Assembly (NCBI GenBank): GCA_030044035.1
Contig: JASHWN010000109.1
Span: forward strand, 1 to 7,270
DNA: 7,270 nucleotides
Direction: 5' to 3'
Source of the DNA: Xanthobacteraceae bacterium
GTDB lineage: Bacteria; Pseudomonadota; Alphaproteobacteria; Rhizobiales; Xanthobacteraceae
Shown here: positions 1 through 5,902 of the stretch, in pieces
Position numbering within the stretch: the stretch's first letter is position 1
Layout: each line of letters starts with the position of its first letter
Notes under the pieces: model-generated
Databases searched by the model: none
The model's input: the letters and a program-made list of their open reading frames with translations, nothing else
What the model was told of the DNA's origin: nothing
Translations under genes and position numbers: made by a program

Positions 1-331
1 CGAAATCGCGCGCATCGGCGAGATCGACGTAGTGGCAGCCTTGGGCGATGCACGCACGGGCGACGCGATGATCCTGCTTCTGGAACGGGCCGGCGGTGTG
101 GACGACGATATCGGGCGCGATACGCGCGAACGCGAGCGCAAGGTCGCCATCGCTATCAAGCGCATAGCTTTCGGCCGGGTGGAAAGTATCCAGCGAAGCG
201 GCGAAACCCCGCGCCTTCTCCTCCGAGCGCCCGCCGATCAGCAGCCGGATATCGGTGTCGCTCGCAAGGCTGCGGGCAATATAGCTGCCGAAATTGCCAT
301 AGCCGCCGATTATGAGGACGCGCGCTGCCAT
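1..331 (-). CDS. Saccharopine dehydrogenase-like NAD(P)-binding oxidoreductase (partial, 3' end outside window)
   Basis: The ATG is at 331-329 on the minus strand. The frame stays open for 110 codons to the window edge, so only the N-terminus is visible. Residues 5-15 read VLIIGGYGNFG, a Rossmann beta-alpha-beta start with a glycine-rich GxGxxG-type dinucleotide loop (G10, G12, G15). Residues 76-83 (VVHTAGPF) match the conserved V-V-x-x-A-G-P-F strand of saccharopine dehydrogenase/trans-acting enoyl reductase-type proteins, and residues 99-106 (CHYVDLAD) match their conserved Y-V-D-L segment. The substrate cannot be deduced: this family includes saccharopine, carboxynorspermidine and lipid-modifying reductases as well as many uncharacterised members. 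The protein is presumably cytoplasmic. The start codon is supported by the Rossmann strand beginning four residues in, as is usual; the ribosome-binding site is weak (GTGAG-like). The gene is transcribed away from the tad genes. The family call is firm and the function open. Confidence 0.85.
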   Translation of the reverse strand, partial: MAARVLIIGGYGNFGSYIARSLASDTDIRLLIGGRSEEKARGFAASLDTFHPAESYALDSDGDLALAFARIAPDIVVHTAGPFQKQDHRVARACIAQGCHYVDLADARDF

Positions 332-562
332 GTCGATTTGCTCACACCCCCAATCACGGCTTTGGGCACGAGGCCGCACTCCCGATAGATGCCACAAGGC
401 GCGCGGCGATGGTTTACAAACCGTTGCCGCATGCCGGCAATTTTCAGCATTCGATCAAAGCGAGCCGTCTGGCTCCTTCGCGTTAACGACGTGCGACGCT
501 CGGCCGTAACCGTTTTCTAAAAAATACCCCTGCATAGAGCACTTGGTGAAGCCTGGGGTGCC
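332..562. promoter_or_regulatory. Divergent intergenic region between the oxidoreductase gene and tadE1
   Basis: This 231-bp stretch separates two divergently transcribed genes and should carry both promoters. I could not identify convincing -35/-10 pairs. It holds an inverted repeat TTGCCG-5nt-CGGCAA (424-440) followed by four T, a smaller one GAGCC-4nt-GGCTC (462-475), and the word TTAACGACG at 483-491. That word also occurs, correctly oriented, upstream of tadG. Short ATG-initiated reading frames cross the region but have no family resemblance. Its role as promoter region is inferred from gene orientation. Confidence 0.4.
424..444. other. Hairpin with T-tail in the tadE1 upstream region
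   Basis: A perfect 6-bp inverted repeat (TTGCCG, 5-nt loop CATGC, CGGCAA) is followed directly by TTTT on the plus strand. The shape resembles a small intrinsic terminator, but no plus-strand gene ends just upstream of it in this window. It could instead be an attenuator in a tadE1 leader, an operator, or chance. Confidence 0.3.
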
Positions 563-1126
563 ATGTATTTGGCTTTCGCGCAGAGTGTGGCCCGCATCAT
601 GCGTCGCCTTCGGCCTTGCAGAAATTTTATGCTCTGCGGGGCAGGCGGCGCCGCGGTCGAATTCGCCCTGGTGGCAGCGCCGTTCTTTGCGCTCCTGGTG
701 GCGCTGTTTCAGACCGCGCTGGTGTTCTTTGCCGGCCGCGTGCTCGACGTGACCACGGAAGAAGCGAGCCGCTACATCCTCACCGGGCAGGCCCAACAAT
801 CGAACATGACTCAAGCCGGCTTCGCCACTTGGGTATGCGGCAAGACTTTCGCGCTGTTCAATTGCAATAACTTCATGATCAACGTGCAGAACTACACCGA
901 TTTCGCCTCCGCCAGTACCGCGACGCCGACGCTCACCTTCGGCGCCAACGGCCAGGTCTCCAACACCTGGGCCTGGTCGCCCGGCAATCCCGGCGACATC
1001 GTGGTGGTGCAGGTGATGTATCAGTGGCCGGTCGTGCTCGGCCCGCTCAGCTTCAATCTGTCCAATCTGGCCAACGGCAATCGCCTGTTGGTGTCGACCG
1101 CCGTGTTCAAGAACGAGCCGTACTGA
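563..1126 (+). CDS. TadE-like Flp pilus assembly pseudopilin (first copy)
   Basis: This is a 187-residue protein of the TadE/TadF pseudopilin type, a minor envelope component of tight-adherence (Flp) pili. A short basic N-terminus (RRLRP around 14-18) leads into GGAAVEFALVAAPFFALL (28-45), the TadE signature and membrane helix. G28 followed by E33 matches the prepilin-peptidase rule (cleavage after Gly, Glu at +5). Residues 60-187 would form the extracytoplasmic part; C92 and C101 could pair as a disulfide. The length fits the family. The ATG at 563 is preferred, but the in-frame ATG at 599 would give a more typical short leader, and neither has a strong ribosome-binding site. The stop codon overlaps the start of the second tadE, indicating translational coupling. 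It is a TadE-like protein in the broad sense; I would not distinguish TadE from TadF. Confidence 0.87.
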   Translation: MYLAFAQSVARIMRRLRPCRNFMLCGAGGAAVEFALVAAPFFALLVALFQTALVFFAGRVLDVTTEEASRYILTGQAQQSNMTQAGFATWVCGKTFALFNCNNFMINVQNYTDFASASTATPTLTFGANGQVSNTWAWSPGNPGDIVVVQVMYQWPVVLGPLSFNLSNLANGNRLLVSTAVFKNEPY

Positions 1127-1695
1127 TGAAAGCCGGCGCCGCGATCGCAGGTTTTCGCGCGCTGCGCCGCTTCGGCGCCAACCGCGGTGGCATATCGGCG
1201 GTCGAGTTCGCGCTGATCCTGCCCTTCATGGTGACGCTTTACCTCGGCAGCGTCGAGCTCGGTGACGGTTTGGCCGTGCAATTTCGCACGACGCTGGCCG
1301 CTCGCACCGTTGCCGATCTCGCCTCACAATACGTCAACATCGACACCGCGACCATGACCCAGATTCTGGGCGCGGCCTCCACCGTGGAGGCGCCGTATTC
1401 GGCCAACAACATGACGGTGACTGTCTCTGAAGTCACCACCACGGACGCCAACGGCGACGCCCAGGTGACGTGGAGCGCGGCGAATAGCGGCAACGGCCGT
1501 GCCGTTGGCTCCTCGGTCACGTTGCCGGCCGCGCTGCAGACGCTGCCGAAGAACACGGCGCTGATCCTCGGCGAGGTGACCTACCCGTACAATCCGCAGT
1601 TCGGCTATGTGCTCACCGGCATCATCAACATGTACGAGAGCCAATATTTTTATCCGCGGCTGTCGACCTGCGTAAATTACAACGGCACGTGCTGA
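1126..1695 (+). CDS. TadE-like Flp pilus assembly pseudopilin (second copy)
   Basis: This is a 189-residue TadE/TadF-type pseudopilin. The ATG at 1126 overlaps the stop of the preceding gene (TGATG), the usual sign of translational coupling. The frame is open upstream to 1024, but that extension is a shadow of the first tadE. A basic leader (RALRRFGANR, 11-20) precedes GGISAVEFALILPFMVTLYL (21-40), the class signature and transmembrane helix. G22 with E27 satisfies the prepilin-peptidase pattern (Glu at +5). The extracytoplasmic part is Thr/Asn-rich and ends with C182 and C189, a possible disulfide at the C-terminus. The two TadE proteins are clearly paralogous in the N-terminal helix but differ beyond it, so they probably form a heteromeric minor-pilin pair rather than a recent duplicate. 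Confidence 0.9.
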   Translation: MKAGAAIAGFRALRRFGANRGGISAVEFALILPFMVTLYLGSVELGDGLAVQFRTTLAARTVADLASQYVNIDTATMTQILGAASTVEAPYSANNMTVTVSEVTTTDANGDAQVTWSAANSGNGRAVGSSVTLPAALQTLPKNTALILGEVTYPYNPQFGYVLTGIINMYESQYFYPRLSTCVNYNGTC

Positions 1696-1723
1696 CGCCC
1701 GGCGGCGTGCACCTCGGCGTCAG
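1692..1723. other. Stem-loop spanning the tadE2 stop codon
   Basis: A perfect 8-bp inverted repeat (CTGACGCC at 1692-1699, GGCGTCAG at 1716-1723, 16-nt loop) contains the TGA of tadE2. No T-tract follows on either strand, so it is not a canonical intrinsic terminator. It may protect the 3' end of the tadE mRNA or assist termination. Confidence 0.35.
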
Positions 1724-1760
1724 GCACTCGCCGATTTGCGTTCGATTGAGCAGCGATCGG

Positions 1761-1787
1761 AAAAAGCCGTCGGCGCTATGACCGACG
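1761..1787 (-). terminator. Intrinsic terminator of the tadG-like gene
   Basis: Read on the minus strand, this lies about 8 nt past the tadG stop. CGTCGG, an 8-nt loop and CCGACG form a GC-rich 6-bp stem. After a short GC spacer comes TTTTT (plus-strand AAAAA at 1761-1765). Position, orientation and U-tract all fit termination of the leftward tadG transcript between convergent genes. The stem is short, so strength is uncertain. Confidence 0.55.
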
Positions 1788-1794
1788 CCGCATT

Positions 1795-3183
1795 TCACTG
1801 CGCCAGGCGCGCGCTGCTGATGGCGATCTGAAACAGCGTCTCCATCGCCGCGGCGATGTCGTCGTTGGTGGTCACCATCTTGTACAACCCCGGCGAGGCG
1901 CAGCTTTGCATGTTGGAGCTGATCGAGCTTTGGAATGGGCTGATCCATTGATTATACCAGGCGTTGGTCGGCAACGGCAGATATTCGGTGTACAGCACCG
2001 CAATGCGAATGCCGTTGTTCTTCACGGTGGTGCACCAGCTGGTGTTGAACGGCTGCTGACACCGGTTGCCACTGTCCAGCGGCTCGGAACATGACGAGCT
2101 GTTGACCTCGTCGTCGACGCCGTCGGTGACCAGAAACAGAACCTCCTGAGGCGGGTTGCCCGCGGTGCCGCTGCCTGGGGTCGGCATGATGGCGTTGATG
2201 GCCGACATCGCCGTTTCGAAATCGGTGTCGGTGTCATTATTGTCGTTGCTGCAGGTTAGCCAACTGTTCTTGCAGACCTCCACCACATCGATGTTGCCGG
2301 CCGCGGTCTGGGCGGCGGACAGATTCGACGAAGCCGCGCAGCCGGGCGCGTAAATGACCTGGATCGACGTATTATTGCAATTCGACCCGTTATTTCCCTG
2401 GAGGTTGAAGGTAAAGATTGCCATCTGATAGCAGCCGGGGCCGTTCGGGCAGGTGGCGTTATTGGCGGTCATCACGTCCGTGGCGGTGGTCATCAGCTGC
2501 GACGTCGCCGTTGCCATGTTCTGGATCCGCGTGACCACGCCGAGATTTTGGGCGAGCGTGTAATTGTCCTCGCCGTTGGGATTGCCGAGATTGTCGGCCG
2601 ACGGGTTGGTTTCATGGCAGGCGAAGGCGCAGCCGCCCTGCGCCTGGGTGTTGGCGACCATGGTGTTGATGCCCGCGGTCGTCGCGGCGATCGCCATCGA
2701 CGGCGAGTTGTCGAGCAACAGATAGAAATTGATGTTTGGCGACGTCGTTGACGTGGAGGTCGACGAGCCGTTGAGCGTCCACTGGTTCTCGGCGGCCTTG
2801 GTGAGCAGCGCAAAGACATTGGGAAAGCTGTTGATCGAATAGGCCGTGTAGCTGACCGTGACGGTGCGGGTCATGCCGTTCTGGGTGACGGTGACGGTCG
2901 GATTGCTGTAGCTCAGGTTCGGAATGAGCGACGCCTGCGCCATGAAAATGTTGGTCGCCGTGGTCTGCGCCTGCGCCGCCGTTTGCGTCATGGCGCCGGG
3001 CGCCACCGCCGCCAATGCGGCGGCGTCGGCGGCGGTGTTGAGCTGCGTCTGCTTCTGTGCGGCAGCGGAGAAATCGAGCCCCAGCGCCACCAGAAACATG
3101 ATCGGGATGAGCGACAGCCCGAATATGATCGACGTGCTGCCGCCGTGGTCGCGGATGAATAGACGCGTGAGATTGCCAGTCAT
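1795..3183 (-). CDS. TadG-like pilus assembly protein with von Willebrand factor A domain
   Basis: With the ATG at 3183 this is a 462-residue protein. Residues 12-58 (RDHGGSTSIIFGLSLIP, then LDFSAA, then LNTAADAAALAA) are the TadG-type N-terminal domain, with a membrane helix at about 17-37. Unlike the two TadE proteins, the +5 glutamate is absent (G15 is followed by I20). A vWA domain follows, with a MIDAS motif DNSPS (158-162) and the second acidic motif TDG (353-355). About 190 residues lie between these motifs, and the insertion is Asn/Thr-rich. Twelve cysteines (185, 189, 245, 251, 269, 282, 304, 311, 365, 375, 384, 428) suggest disulfides in an extracytoplasmic domain. C185-H190 forms CAFACH. 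The frame is open upstream to a TTG at 3414, but those 77 codons look non-coding; a GTG at 3216 is another option. It probably anchors or stabilises the Flp pilus at the envelope and is encoded convergently to the tadE pair. Confidence 0.88.
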   Translation of the reverse strand: MTGNLTRLFIRDHGGSTSIIFGLSLIPIMFLVALGLDFSAAAQKQTQLNTAADAAALAAVAPGAMTQTAAQAQTTATNIFMAQASLIPNLSYSNPTVTVTQNGMTRTVTVSYTAYSINSFPNVFALLTKAAENQWTLNGSSTSTSTTSPNINFYLLLDNSPSMAIAATTAGINTMVANTQAQGGCAFACHETNPSADNLGNPNGEDNYTLAQNLGVVTRIQNMATATSQLMTTATDVMTANNATCPNGPGCYQMAIFTFNLQGNNGSNCNNTSIQVIYAPGCAASSNLSAAQTAAGNIDVVEVCKNSWLTCSNDNNDTDTDFETAMSAINAIMPTPGSGTAGNPPQEVLFLVTDGVDDEVNSSSCSEPLDSGNRCQQPFNTSWCTTVKNNGIRIAVLYTEYLPLPTNAWYNQWISPFQSSISSNMQSCASPGLYKMVTTNDDIAAAMETLFQIAISSARLAQ

Positions 3184-3266
3184 GGGCGTTGCCGTATCGG
3201 TGGAGCCGACGTTCACTGGGATGCCGGTCTGCAATAGAACAGGAGAGCATTTATTTTCATTTGCTC

Positions 3267-3285
3267 GGGTCGGAGAAAACGACCC
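3267..3285. promoter_or_regulatory. Inverted repeat upstream of tadG-like gene
   Basis: GGGTCG (3267-3272) and CGACCC (3280-3285) form a perfect 6-bp inverted repeat with a 7-nt A/G-rich loop on the plus strand. It lies about 84 bp upstream of the tadG ATG. It could be a repressor/activator site or an mRNA leader hairpin; no regulator family is recognisable from it. Confidence 0.3.
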
Positions 3286-3466
3286 TTTGCGGGCGTCGTT
3301 AATCAAAGGTTGCGGATTAGCCGATCCCAGCGTCGCGCGGTTAGGCAAATGAAAACGCCGCAACTTGTTCAAGAGAGGATGATGATTAAAAATCCCTAGC
3401 TGAAATGTTCGCAATGCTGCGAGCCATTATGATCTCTGCGCCTTGCGCCCAGGGGAGGTAAAGCGG

Positions 3467-3511
3467 ATGACGGCAGTTACGGGGCGCACGTGGCCCGTGG
3501 CCGTCAGGTGA
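3467..3511 (+). CDS. Possible 14-codon leader-type ORF
   Basis: AGGGGAGG (3451-3458) sits 8 nt before ATG at 3467, one of the best ribosome-binding sites in the window. The frame encodes MTAVTGRTWPVAVR and stops at 3511. TATGAT at 3428-3433 resembles a -10 box, though no good -35 is visible. It could be a leader peptide, the surviving start of a deleted gene, or coincidence. The sequence matches no family I know. Confidence 0.2.
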   Translation: MTAVTGRTWPVAVR

Positions 3512-3614
3512 GCGGCACCGTGACGGTGGCGCTGGCCGACGTGTTTTCCAGCCTCAGCATCCCGCTAAGCGCCACGGCGTGTTTTCCGTAATTCTCGGCG
3601 ATCTGCGGCGGCAC
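3504..3614 (-). pseudogene. Possible C-terminal remnant of a decayed minus-strand gene
   Basis: After a TAA (3617-3615), the minus strand reads 36 codons with GC-biased third positions to a TGA at 3506-3504. The product includes YGKHAVALSGMLRLENTSA, which has the look of real protein. It is in the same frame as the upstream isochorismatase-like gene, separated by its TAG and this TAA. No parent family is recognised. The opposite strand also reads open here, so it may equally be a shadow or chance frame. Confidence 0.2.
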
Positions 3615-3619
3615 TTACC

Positions 3620-3651
3620 AAAAGTGCGAGAGTCCAAGCACGGGCCTCTCG
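3620..3651 (-). terminator. Weak terminator-like stem after the isochorismatase-like gene
   Basis: On the minus strand, about 12 nt after the TAG at 3663, CGAGAG and CTCTCG form a 6-bp stem with a 13-nt loop, followed by CAC and TTTT. Position and orientation fit the end of the isochorismatase-like transcript, but the loop is long and the T-tract short. Confidence 0.3.
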
Positions 3652-3662
3652 GCCATTTGCCG

Positions 3663-4241
3663 CTATTTGAACGTGATCAGATCGGCGCGGCTCAGCGTTG
3701 AGGCCCTATCCTTCAAGGGCTCGTTCGTGGCATTCGAACTGTGCTGATGTAAAATTTGGAACAGCCCTATGGCAACTTCGTAATCTGTAGCGTCCAAACT
3801 CGTATCGACGGGAACAACGACCGTATAACCACGCAGCGTTGCTCCGACCGACGTGTAGGTCACCGATCCGCTCACTTTCCAGCCAGTCAGAATGAGCGTT
3901 GTAATCCCTCTGGCCTTTAGCGCTTTGTCGAGATCGGTATTGTAGAATCGGTCCTGGGCCTGACTTTCAATCTTGATGTCGCCGGGCATAGGAAGAACTT
4001 CGGGCAACCACTTTGACATGGTTGGCGCTCGAGTCCCATACACGATGGTAACGCCGGCCTTTCGTGCACGCGCCAGCAGCGCAGAAATAGCCGGCACCAT
4101 TTGCCCCGTGCAATTCGGCTGGCGCGTGCAAATGGGATCGACGATGTCGAAGATGAGCAATGCCGTTGTTGCGGGACTAAGGACCACCGGGACTGGATCC
4201 GGCGGTGACGGCATTTGCAGTGTCAGCACAGACTTGCTCAT
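3663..4241 (-). CDS. Isochorismatase-fold (cysteine hydrolase family) protein lacking the catalytic Cys and Lys
   Basis: This is a 192-residue protein, the usual size for isochorismatase-like hydrolases. Residues 26-35 (TALLIFDIVD) form the first beta-strand with the family Asp (D32). Residues 57-70 match the ...ARKAGVTIVYGTR segment. TDLDKALKARGITTLILTGWK (102-122) is the conserved helix and core strand. Where active members have the nucleophilic Cys in the G-x-x-T-x-x-C-V loop, this protein has G120-W-K-V-S-G-S126-V, so Ser replaces Cys. The family Lys, usually about eight residues before the T-D-L motif, is also missing (S93/Q94 there). I recall a subfamily with small residues at the Cys position and a D-[KR]-F-x-x-T-D-L motif, to which this may belong. 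The start has no clear ribosome-binding site; an ATG at 4214 is an alternative. The substrate is unknown and activity doubtful. Confidence 0.85.
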   Translation of the reverse strand: MSKSVLTLQMPSPPDPVPVVLSPATTALLIFDIVDPICTRQPNCTGQMVPAISALLARARKAGVTIVYGTRAPTMSKWLPEVLPMPGDIKIESQAQDRFYNTDLDKALKARGITTLILTGWKVSGSVTYTSVGATLRGYTVVVPVDTSLDATDYEVAIGLFQILHQHSSNATNEPLKDRASTLSRADLITFK

Positions 4242-4309
4242 GGAGGAACGTCCCGATTGCGAGGCAGCCGCCGTTGCCTGTCGCTGGCACTACGCTGCTG
4301 GTCAGAATG

Positions 4310-4315
4310 ATAATA
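4310..4315 (-). promoter_or_regulatory. Possible -10 box for the isochorismatase-like gene
   Basis: The 138-bp gap between the two minus-strand genes contains TATTAT (minus strand) about 70 nt upstream of the isochorismatase-like ATG, in the only AT-rich part of the gap. No good -35 lies at 16-18 bp. The gap argues that this gene has its own promoter rather than being co-transcribed with the cyclase gene, but the box itself is weak evidence. Confidence 0.2.
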
Positions 4316-4379
4316 CGAATGCCGATAGGTATGGAACGCCAAGCGGTGCGATAGGCCGAGGCGCAAGCCGCCCGCGCAA

Positions 4380-5666
4380 TCAGGACGCGCCCAGTATCGA
4401 CCGCGGCTTGGCGATGATAATCGGCAGCGCCGGAGCGAGCGGCGGCGCCGGCTCGCCGGCCGGTCGCTCGACCCGAACCAGCGGCGCCGGAGCGACGCGG
4501 TTTCGGCCCTCGGCTTTGGCGCGATAGAGCGCACGGTCGGCGCTCGCCACGAGCGACTGAAGCGTCTGTCCCGGTTCGCTCGCCATGGCGAGACCGACGC
4601 TCACGGTGGGATGGCAGGGCAGTCCCGCCACCGGCAGCGCATCAAATCCGCGCCGCACCGTTTCGGCGATCTGCAGCGCGCGCGTCATGCTGGCGCCGGG
4701 CAGCATGCAGGCGAACTCGTCGCCGCCCATCCGCGCGAACAGATCCTCGGCCGCCATGGCCGGTTTGACGAGCTCGGTGAGGCCGCGCAGCACCTGGTCG
4801 CCGGCGTGATGGCCGGCGCCGTCATTGACGTCCTTGAAGCGGCCGAGGTCGAACAGCAGCAGCGCCACGGGCTGCCGGTCGGCGATCGCGGCGGCCAACA
4901 GGCGCTCGCCGCGCTCGAAGAAATCGCGGCGGTTGGCGATGCCGGTCAGCGCGTCGGTAAGCGCCGCTTTTCGTTGCTGCAACTCGACGCGCTCCTTGGC
5001 CATGCACACGCGCAGAAAAACCAGCGCGAAGGTCGTGCACAGCGCCTCCAGCGCCATGACGGAAATGAACAGGCGTTGCCCGCTGCTCATGGCGCCCATG
5101 GCGCTTACGGTATGCAGCCGTAGCGCGCCGGCCAGCGGAATCCGCGCCAACAGGAAGCCGGCATGAATGACCAGAAGCGCCAATGTCGGCCAGCGCGACA
5201 TCAACTCGGGGTCGAGCCCGCGCCACACTTCGCGCGCGCCCATGAGCACGTAGGTTGCCAAGATGGCCGAGAGTACGAAAAGGCGCGCCGGCTGCGTTCC
5301 GGTAGAGCCGCTCCATTGGCAAATCACAAGCCAGAGTGCGGCGCCCGCGAAGACGAATGCGGGCTGGACCTTTCGTCCCTCGAAGGTGCGCGCGCCGGCC
5401 CACAACACGCCATAGGCGCAGCAGAGGAGCGCGGTCGCCGCAAGGGTGGAGCTGTCGCCGGGAAACCTGCCGCGCAACAGGGCGACGGCGACGGAGGCGA
5501 ACAGGCAGCCGATGCCCCACAGCGCCAGCGCCAACTCGCGGCGGTTTTGCATCCAGGCGAACAAGAGCAGCGCGCCGACGGTCGCGGTCAGAAATACGCT
5601 GACCAGACACAGCGTCGGCAGATCGACGATGAAAGGCGAATTGGCGGAGGCCGGCACCGTCCCCAT
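4380..5666 (-). CDS. Membrane-bound GGDEF diguanylate cyclase
   Basis: This protein makes c-di-GMP from two GTP at the inner membrane. Numbered from an upstream TTG at 5678, it is 432 residues; the ATG at 5666 (residue 5), preceded by a GTGGGG run, is preferred and gives 428. Residues 20-222 hold six or seven hydrophobic helices (about 20-42, 49-69, 77-95, 106-122, 131-147, 163-181, 202-222) with no recognised sensor fold. A short linker (226-240) leads to the GGDEF domain at about 240-395: TDALTGIANRRDFF, metal-binding D277, guanine-binding N285 and D294, then GGDEF at 318-322, all intact. The second Asp of the usual DxDxFK motif is Gly (DLGRFK), and the inhibitory RxxD site is AAED (309-312), so product inhibition is probably absent. 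A Pro-rich tail (396-432) follows. No EAL domain is present. It is transcribed separately from its neighbours, with a perfect palindrome 61 bp upstream of the start. Confidence 0.92.
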   Translation of the reverse strand: MGTVPASANSPFIVDLPTLCLVSVFLTATVGALLLFAWMQNRRELALALWGIGCLFASVAVALLRGRFPGDSSTLAATALLCCAYGVLWAGARTFEGRKVQPAFVFAGAALWLVICQWSGSTGTQPARLFVLSAILATYVLMGAREVWRGLDPELMSRWPTLALLVIHAGFLLARIPLAGALRLHTVSAMGAMSSGQRLFISVMALEALCTTFALVFLRVCMAKERVELQQRKAALTDALTGIANRRDFFERGERLLAAAIADRQPVALLLFDLGRFKDVNDGAGHHAGDQVLRGLTELVKPAMAAEDLFARMGGDEFACMLPGASMTRALQIAETVRRGFDALPVAGLPCHPTVSVGLAMASEPGQTLQSLVASADRALYRAKAEGRNRVAPAPLVRVERPAGEPAPPLAPALPIIIAKPRSILGAS

Positions 5667-5726
5667 CCCCACTGGCAATGCAAGGGATTTTACCGGGCAA
5701 GTGCTGGCGATCCGCTTGCGCCTTTT

Positions 5727-5740
5727 CGTAAAATTTTACG
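5727..5740. promoter_or_regulatory. Perfect 14-bp palindrome CGTAAAATTTTACG upstream of the cyclase gene
   Basis: The 14 bases read identically on both strands, and two further bases pair after one mismatch on each side. It is AT-rich within a GC-rich region and lies 61 bp upstream of the preferred cyclase start. These properties suit a binding site for a dimeric regulator overlapping or close to the promoter. No specific regulator is recognisable. Confidence 0.45.
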
Positions 5741-5902
5741 CAATGGCCGCCGGCCGGAACGGATGGCGGCGATGCCTGCGGCACGTTGGTTTCGCTGGCG
5801 AAGATTCGAAGCAATTGTGGCAGCGCGCGCCGTCTTAATTCCGGCGCAAACGCGCCAGATTGTTGCCGGTGTGGTGAGGTGTCGCGTAAGGGGGAATTCA
5901 CC

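Larger units (their letters stand above)
3184..3662. other. 479-bp stretch without a convincing intact gene (tadG leader and beyond)
   Basis: The right-hand side of tadG up to the isochorismatase-like gene carries no ORF with family resemblance. It is AT-richer between about 3240 and 3435, as expected of a promoter/leader for leftward tadG. Items noted separately are a hairpin (3267-3285), the shared word TTAACGACG (minus strand, 3302-3294), a 14-codon plus-strand ORF with a strong ribosome-binding site (3467-3511), a possible minus-strand coding remnant (3504-3614), and a weak terminator-like stem (3620-3651). Confidence 0.5.

Noticed and set aside
32..388. A 118-codon plus-strand frame at the left edge
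   Set aside because: It is antisense to the clear Rossmann-fold oxidoreductase and shows no family pattern of its own.
1024..1125. N-terminal extension of the second TadE
   Set aside because: It entirely overlaps the first tadE in another frame; the ATG overlapping the first stop gives a standard TadE leader.
3184..3414. N-terminal extension of the TadG-like protein to a TTG at 3414
   Set aside because: The 77 extra codons are AT-richer with no family resemblance, and would put non-membrane sequence before the usual N-terminal anchor, which starts right after the ATG at 3183.
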